Positions 5,694-9,281 of a stretch of 9,281 nt of DNA are shown piece by piece (positions within the stretch are counted from its first letter, which is position 1; each line of letters opens with the position of its first letter). The notes under the pieces are model-generated. The model saw nothing but the letters and a program-made list of their open reading frames with translations, did no database searches and was not told where the DNA came from. Origin of the DNA: CAYJAQ01 sp964368275 (lineage in GTDB: Bacteria; Bacillota_I; Bacilli_A; ML615J-28; CAG-313); NCBI GenBank assembly GCA_964368275.1, contig CAYJAQ010000049.1:1-9281 (forward strand), written 5' to 3'. The translations under genes were made by a program, and so were the position numbers.

Positions 5694-5722
5694 TTGCAAA
5701 TAGAATGAAAAAAGCGTATAAT
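5694..5722 (+). promoter_or_regulatory. Promoter of mgtE
   Basis: TTGCAA (5694-5699), 17-bp spacer, TATAAT (5717-5722). The transcript would start near 5729, leaving a leader of about 115 nt before mgtE. Confidence 0.75.
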
Positions 5723-5728
5723 ATATAT

Positions 5729-5844
5729 GAAAGGAAGTGGTTATATGACAGAAGGTCCGAGTTACCATTTATGTAATAAACGAGCTCAAAAAATAACCAC
5801 TAGCGCATTCTAGGGTTGTTTAAGCTCCAAGAAAGGAGAAACAA
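5729..5844 (+). promoter_or_regulatory. Structured mgtE leader with alternative ribosome-binding-site pairings
   Basis: Three pairings can be drawn. Stem A joins AGTGGTTAT (5736-5744) with ATAACCACT (5793-5801), 9 bp perfect, around most of an upstream ORF. Sequestor: GTTT and CTCC (5818-5821, 5825-5828) pair with GGAG and AAAC (5835-5842), hiding the mgtE ribosome binding site. Anti-sequestor: GAGCTCAAA (5782-5790) pairs with TTTAAGCTC (5819-5827), 8 of 9 bp, releasing it. Stem A and the anti-sequestor cross each other, so they would compete. No intrinsic terminator is present and the M-box Mg2+ riboswitch consensus is absent. Translational control is inferred. Confidence 0.5.
5745..5813 (+). 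CDS. Upstream ORF in the mgtE leader (possible leader peptide, 22 aa)
   Basis: ATG 5745 has a good ribosome binding site (AAAGGAAG, 5730-5737, about 8 bases spacing) and opens 22 codons, starting MTEGPSYHLCNKRA and ending TTSAF, with a TAG stop at 5811. The early acidic residue and Gly-Pro, and the position before a Mg2+ transporter, recall enterobacterial leader peptides such as MgtL in layout, but there is no sequence match I can claim. A ribosome on this frame would melt stem A. The stop lies just before the sequestor hairpin, so translation is likely to influence mgtE expression. Confidence 0.6.
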   Translation: MTEGPSYHLCNKRAQKITTSAF

Positions 5845-7236
5845 ATGTCAACTACCCAAGAAGAATTACTAATTATTTTAAAAAACAATCCAAAAGAACT
5901 CAACTCCCTTTTGGATACTTACCATGAAAGTGATATTGCTGATGCATTACCGCTTCTAGCCCCTGATGAACGTATTACTTTTTATCACTCAATCGATAGT
6001 GAACTATTAGCTGAAATCTTTACTTATTTAGATGATGCTACTCCCTATCTAGAAGAACTATCTACTATCAATATGACAGCTGAAGTCATCAATGAAATGG
6101 ACGCAGATGACGTCGTCGATATCTTAGAGAACATTGAGGAAGAAGACAAAGCTGCTTATATTGAGATGCTTGATGAAGAAACTAAAGATGATGTTGCATT
6201 AATTAACTCTTATGACGATAATGAAATTGCTAGTAAGATGACAACCAACTTCATCACCATCAGCAAGCGTGCTTCCATAAAAGAAGCAATGAAAAAAGTT
6301 ATTTCAGAAGCACCCGAAAATGACAATATTAATATTATTTATTGTTTAGATGATGATGATAAATATTATGGAGCCATTCATTTGAAAGATTTGATTATCG
6401 CCCGTAGTGATTCTCACCTTGATGATATCATTAAAACCAATTATCCCATTTTGAACGAACATGATTTAGTCGATGATGTTCTAGCCAAAATAAAGGATTA
6501 CTATTTGGAGTACTTACCAATTTTAAATGACAATGATGAATTAATCGGTATTATCACCCATGAAGATATTATTGAAACAGTTGATGAAGAAATGTCAGAA
6601 GACTATAGTAAGTTTGCTGGTTTAACTTCTGAGAATGCGGAAACAGAATCATTCGGAATTTCCATCAGAAAACGGATTCCTTGGCTTTGTGTTTTGCTTG
6701 TTCTCGACTTATTCATTTCATCAATTATTTCTGGATTTGAAGATTTGATTGCTGTATTCCCCATTATTGCTGCGTTTCAATCACTGCTACTAGATATGTC
6801 TGGTAATAGTGGAACCCAAGCACTAGCTGTTACCATTTTATCCCTTTCGGATTCGGAATTAACCCGAAAAAGAGTATGGCATATTATTGGTAAAGAAGTT
6901 CGAATAGGCCTAGTAAATGGCATTATTTGTGGCACAATTGCCTTTGTCATAGTTGGTCTATTCATCTTATTAGTAAAAGGGGCTGACAGCACTACTATAA
7001 ATGGTACTTATGTCCATCCATTTATCATTAGCGGTATTATTGGTTCAACTTTAATGATTGGCATTACCGTAGCGAGCTTTATAGGCTGTGCTATTCCCAT
7101 GTTTTTCAAGCGTATGAAGATTGACCCCGCTACTGCGTCTGGTCCATTTATTACATCTATTAATGATATAATTTCGATATTAATGTACTTTGGAATCGTT
7201 TTATTTACTTTTTCAATTGTTTTAAATGTTATTTAA
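5845..7236 (+). CDS. mgtE: Magnesium channel/transporter MgtE
   Basis: Mg2+-gated Mg2+ channel of the inner membrane, a homodimer. The 463 residues follow the family order: acidic superhelical N domain (1 to about 130), a CBS pair (about 133-190 and 197-250), connecting helix, then five membrane segments (about 280-300, 304-335, 354-378, 393-420, 435-461). Hallmarks are SGNSGTQ at 319-325 and DPATASGPFITSIND at 427-441; D441 corresponds by position to the pore aspartate that selects Mg2+ in the Thermus protein. The many Asp/Glu residues in the N and CBS domains fit the Mg2+-sensing lock. ATG 5845 has AAAGGAG seven bases upstream, partly maskable by leader structure. It is a single-gene unit with a terminator just after. 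Confidence 0.97.
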   Translation: MSTTQEELLIILKNNPKELNSLLDTYHESDIADALPLLAPDERITFYHSIDSELLAEIFTYLDDATPYLEELSTINMTAEVINEMDADDVVDILENIEEEDKAAYIEMLDEETKDDVALINSYDDNEIASKMTTNFITISKRASIKEAMKKVISEAPENDNINIIYCLDDDDKYYGAIHLKDLIIARSDSHLDDIIKTNYPILNEHDLVDDVLAKIKDYYLEYLPILNDNDELIGIITHEDIIETVDEEMSEDYSKFAGLTSENAETESFGISIRKRIPWLCVLLVLDLFISSIISGFEDLIAVFPIIAAFQSLLLDMSGNSGTQALAVTILSLSDSELTRKRVWHIIGKEVRIGLVNGIICGTIAFVIVGLFILLVKGADSTTINGTYVHPFIISGIIGSTLMIGITVASFIGCAIPMFFKRMKIDPATASGPFITSINDIISILMYFGIVLFTFSIVLNVI

Positions 7237-7280
7237 AAAGAAAGACAAAGCAGCTCTTTAGAGAGTTACTTTGTCTTTTT
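7237..7280. terminator. Bidirectional terminator between mgtE and the nuclease lipoprotein gene
   Basis: AAAGACAAAG (7241-7250) pairs with CTTTGTCTTT (7269-7278), with an inner CTCT/AGAG helix in the loop. Ts follow on the plus strand and, beyond the other arm, on the minus strand as well. It serves the convergent mgtE and nuclease genes. Confidence 0.85.
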
Positions 7281-8080
7281 TAATCAATAAAACGATGGTT
7301 AACATAATCATAGTTGGGATCAATCTCGCCATAAAAACGTCTACCAGTTCTTCTAGTTGCCATTTCCGCGTTAATAAAATGTTGGAAATATTCGCTATTT
7401 GAGGATAGTGTTGAATTACTATATGCTTGTTCAATCATAATTAGATTTAATAACTTACCATCACACCAACAATAACCTAAATAACGGTCATACATATCTT
7501 TGATGGTATCCCCCCGCTCAAGAACAATTGTTTCAGCATTTTCTAAAATCCTAGCGGCATATTTTGAAGCAGCCTTACCCCACGGGTCTTTGTCGTAAGT
7601 TGACTCTGGTGTATCAATACCTAAAAAACGAAGTTTAATGTAGTTGCCATCGTCATCCGTGAAATGGGCTGTATCACCATCAATTGCCCGGTATAGGTAC
7701 ACCTCACCAATGCCATCTTTCACAAAGCTTTTACCATGATAATCCTTGGTTAAGTTTACTTCATCGCTAATATGCGTATCCAAAGGAAGGGGAGAAGTAT
7801 ATATATATAAATAGTAGTCTAAGTTGATTTTACTACCTGCTACTAATGATCCTTCATACTTGACAAACTTGTCATATTCATCTTCAGTTTTAGATATCAT
7901 CTTTTCAAACTTAAATTCATAGGTAATGTTACTAGTAGCTAATACTTCTGTTATTTCCTGACGATTTAAACCAGTAAGGTCAGGTAATATATAATAAGAA
8001 CCTGTTAACTCACAGCTACAAAGTGTGAGTGTAAAAACAATACTAATCAGTAAATATAACTTTTTCATTATCAATTTCAT
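7280..8080 (-). CDS. Lipoprotein with PASTA-like and staphylococcal-nuclease (thermonuclease) domains
   Basis: 266-residue surface lipoprotein. Signal peptide 1-22 ends in LCSC with Cys23 as lipid anchor. Residues about 32-96 look like one PASTA domain (ILPDLTGLNRQEITEVLATS, then GSLVAGSKINLDYYLYIYTS), a fold that binds cell-wall precursors in other proteins. Residues about 122-250 are an SNase domain: YRAIDGDT (130-137), LRFLGIDTPES (150-160) and DMYDRYLGY (195-203). The catalytic Arg/Glu/Arg are R151, E159 and R199, and metal ligands D136 and D156 are present, so it should be an active Ca2+-dependent nuclease outside the cell. ATG 8080 is chosen: GGAG lies five bases upstream and the upstream gene stops one base before it. 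The longer in-frame reading from 8143 lies inside that gene. Confidence 0.9.
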   Translation of the reverse strand: MKLIMKKLYLLISIVFTLTLCSCELTGSYYILPDLTGLNRQEITEVLATSNITYEFKFEKMISKTEDEYDKFVKYEGSLVAGSKINLDYYLYIYTSPLPLDTHISDEVNLTKDYHGKSFVKDGIGEVYLYRAIDGDTAHFTDDDGNYIKLRFLGIDTPESTYDKDPWGKAASKYAARILENAETIVLERGDTIKDMYDRYLGYCWCDGKLLNLIMIEQAYSNSTLSSNSEYFQHFINAEMATRRTGRRFYGEIDPNYDYVNHRFID

Positions 8081-8081
8081 A

Positions 8082-9230
8082 TTAACTCCAATATTCTTTT
8101 GCGAATGCTTTAAATATTTCATCATGTAAATCAGTATCACCACTATTTAAATAGTGACTGCAATTACCATTATTAGCAAAACAAATGCCAATTTTCTCCG
8201 TAGGATTAAATAGCATAAAACTTGTTAAGCCATATGCATTACCGTAATGACCCCATACACAGTGACCATGATAGTTTTCGCGAATAATCATTTGTAGACC
8301 TTTAGCTTCATAATTGCCATCACGAGGGCCTTGCCAGTTCTTCTTTAACATTTCGTCAATTGTTTCTTCGCTAAAAACTTGTTTGTTATTGTAATTACCT
8401 TTATTAATGAGCATTATCATGATTTTGGCTAAATCAGGGATACTGATAAACAAACCACCTGCGGGGCCTCTAAAATTCTCACCCAGAGGAAATCTTTCAT
8501 ATAAGCCATTCATGAACATCGTTTTATTTCGACATAATTTGTAATTATCACCACTTGGTATATATAAGCTAGCAATTTGATCAAATGCCTTAATTTGATC
8601 AATTCGAAAGCTGGCATCTATTTTTAAAAGATCAAGAACATTCTTCTGTACATAATCGGTAAAATACATCCCACTAATTTTCTCAACTATACAAGCTAAA
8701 ATACCACAGCCAAAGTTAGAATAACAAAATTGGGTTCCTGGCTTATGATTTAAAAAAGTTACTTCACTATAATAGATGCTGTCATTTGGTACTAATAAGT
8801 CTTTTAAAGTAACCTTGAGATTAGTACCATTAACCCCATTATAGCCATCACGGCGTACTTCATTTGACAAATCTTCATCATCAAAGCCATCGGTAATGCT
8901 TGATGTTTGCGTCATCAACATGCGAATAGTTATTATATCATTAGGGAAATGAGGATTGCGAACCTTAAAACCTAAGTAAACACTAATATCTTTATCGAGG
9001 TCAAGTTGCTTGTTTTCATAAAGCTTCATAATAGCTAGAGCTACTTCAACCTTAGAAACAGAAGCAATACGATAGATAGTATTGGGCAATGTTAGAATTT
9101 TATCTTCTAAATCTTGGTAACCATATGTCACTTGTTCAACAATTTTATTATCTTTTATAATTAAAACATTAGCACCAACCACACCTCTTGCTTGACAAAT
9201 ATTCTTAAACACTTGTTCAAAGTTACTCAT
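8082..9230 (-). CDS. Beta-lactamase-family serine hydrolase (class C-like esterase or peptidase)
   Basis: 382-residue protein of the serine beta-lactamase/penicillin-binding fold. Motif 1 is S57-V-S-K60 (nucleophile and general base), motif 2 is Y170-S-N172, and motif 3 is H328-Y-G330, which replaces KTG as in class C-related esterases. Other family signs are YRIASVSK, LMTQTSSI and YSNFGCGILA. No signal peptide is seen, so it is probably cytoplasmic and more likely an esterase or peptidase than a resistance enzyme; the substrate is unknown. ATG 9230 follows GAGGTGA at normal spacing. It is the first gene of an operon, with the nuclease lipoprotein starting one base after its stop, implying coupled translation. 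Confidence 0.92.
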   Translation of the reverse strand: MSNFEQVFKNICQARGVVGANVLIIKDNKIVEQVTYGYQDLEDKILTLPNTIYRIASVSKVEVALAIMKLYENKQLDLDKDISVYLGFKVRNPHFPNDIITIRMLMTQTSSITDGFDDEDLSNEVRRDGYNGVNGTNLKVTLKDLLVPNDSIYYSEVTFLNHKPGTQFCYSNFGCGILACIVEKISGMYFTDYVQKNVLDLLKIDASFRIDQIKAFDQIASLYIPSGDNYKLCRNKTMFMNGLYERFPLGENFRGPAGGLFISIPDLAKIMIMLINKGNYNNKQVFSEETIDEMLKKNWQGPRDGNYEAKGLQMIIRENYHGHCVWGHYGNAYGLTSFMLFNPTEKIGICFANNGNCSHYLNSGDTDLHDEIFKAFAKEYWS

Positions 9231-9248
9231 TGTCTCACCTCTTAATTA

Positions 9249-9277
9249 ATTATAACATAAAACATCTTAATTGTTAA
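9249..9277 (-). promoter_or_regulatory. Promoter of the serine hydrolase-nuclease operon
   Basis: On the minus strand: -35 TTAACA (9277-9272, one base from consensus), 17-bp spacer, TATAAT (9254-9249) with an upstream TG as an extended -10. The expected start lies about 10-15 bases before the ATG's ribosome binding site. Confidence 0.78.
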
Positions 9278-9281
9278 TTAT

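Noticed and set aside
5729..5844. M-box Mg2+ riboswitch before mgtE
   Set aside because: The leader is too short and lacks the conserved M-box segments; GGTCCGAG at 5754-5761 is an isolated resemblance to a guanidine riboswitch motif with no supporting partner.
6777..6992. Minus-strand frame of 71 codons within mgtE
   Set aside because: Shadow of the mgtE coding sequence, with no ribosome binding site or motif; mgtE conservation explains the open frame.
8081..8143. Longer start for the nuclease lipoprotein at 8143
   Set aside because: It is inside the upstream hydrolase gene and would bury the signal peptide; ATG 8080 has a ribosome binding site and puts the signal peptide at the N-terminus.
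1..9281. Mobile elements, CRISPR arrays, tRNA or rRNA genes, or a defence system
   Set aside because: No transposase, terminal repeats, spaced repeats, tRNA-like cloverleaf or defence-protein motif was found on either strand.

Overview
The window is AT-rich DNA from a low-GC Gram-positive bacterium (Bacillota, or a walled relative close to the Mollicutes). The signs are lipobox signal peptides, AAGGAG-type ribosome binding sites, TTGACA/TATAAT promoters, and recU, mgtE and DUF1836/DUF1294 genes. TGA is used as a stop (the gene before recU and the leader ORF at 2549-2623) and Trp is TGG, so the code is standard and not that of Mycoplasma. No rRNA, tRNA, insertion sequence or CRISPR array is visible.

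Layout. 50-2705 (minus strand) is a polar amino-acid ABC importer operon: promoter, a leader of about 190 nt with a 24-codon upstream ORF and a strong intrinsic terminator, then substrate-binding lipoprotein, permease, ATPase and a final terminator. 2809-3802 (plus) carries a small unknown gene translationally coupled to recU (Holliday-junction resolvase), closed by a bidirectional terminator. 3786-4509 (minus) is a DUF1836 protein, divergent from an SGNH-family hydrolase (plus, 4570-5323); two near-identical 13-bp palindromes sit at their two promoters. 5336-5688 (plus) is a DUF1294 membrane protein with its own promoter and terminator. 5694-7280 (plus) is the Mg2+ channel gene mgtE, preceded by a structured leader with a 22-codon upstream ORF. 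7280-9277 (minus) is a two-gene operon: a beta-lactamase-family serine hydrolase followed by a lipoprotein joining a PASTA-like segment to a staphylococcal-nuclease domain.

The most notable points are these. (1) The amino-acid binding protein is circularly permuted: the segment that normally ends this family lies directly after the signal peptide, and the protein stops where that segment would usually begin. (2) Two separate transporter genes, for amino acid and for Mg2+, each carry a short upstream ORF embedded in alternative RNA structures. This suggests control by nascent peptide or by translation, one through a terminator and one through masking of the ribosome binding site. (3) The paired palindromes between the DUF1836 and SGNH genes look like an operator. 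(4) The ABC ATPase has an insertion between its Q-loop and signature motif. All functional statements come from motif reading alone; no database search was run.
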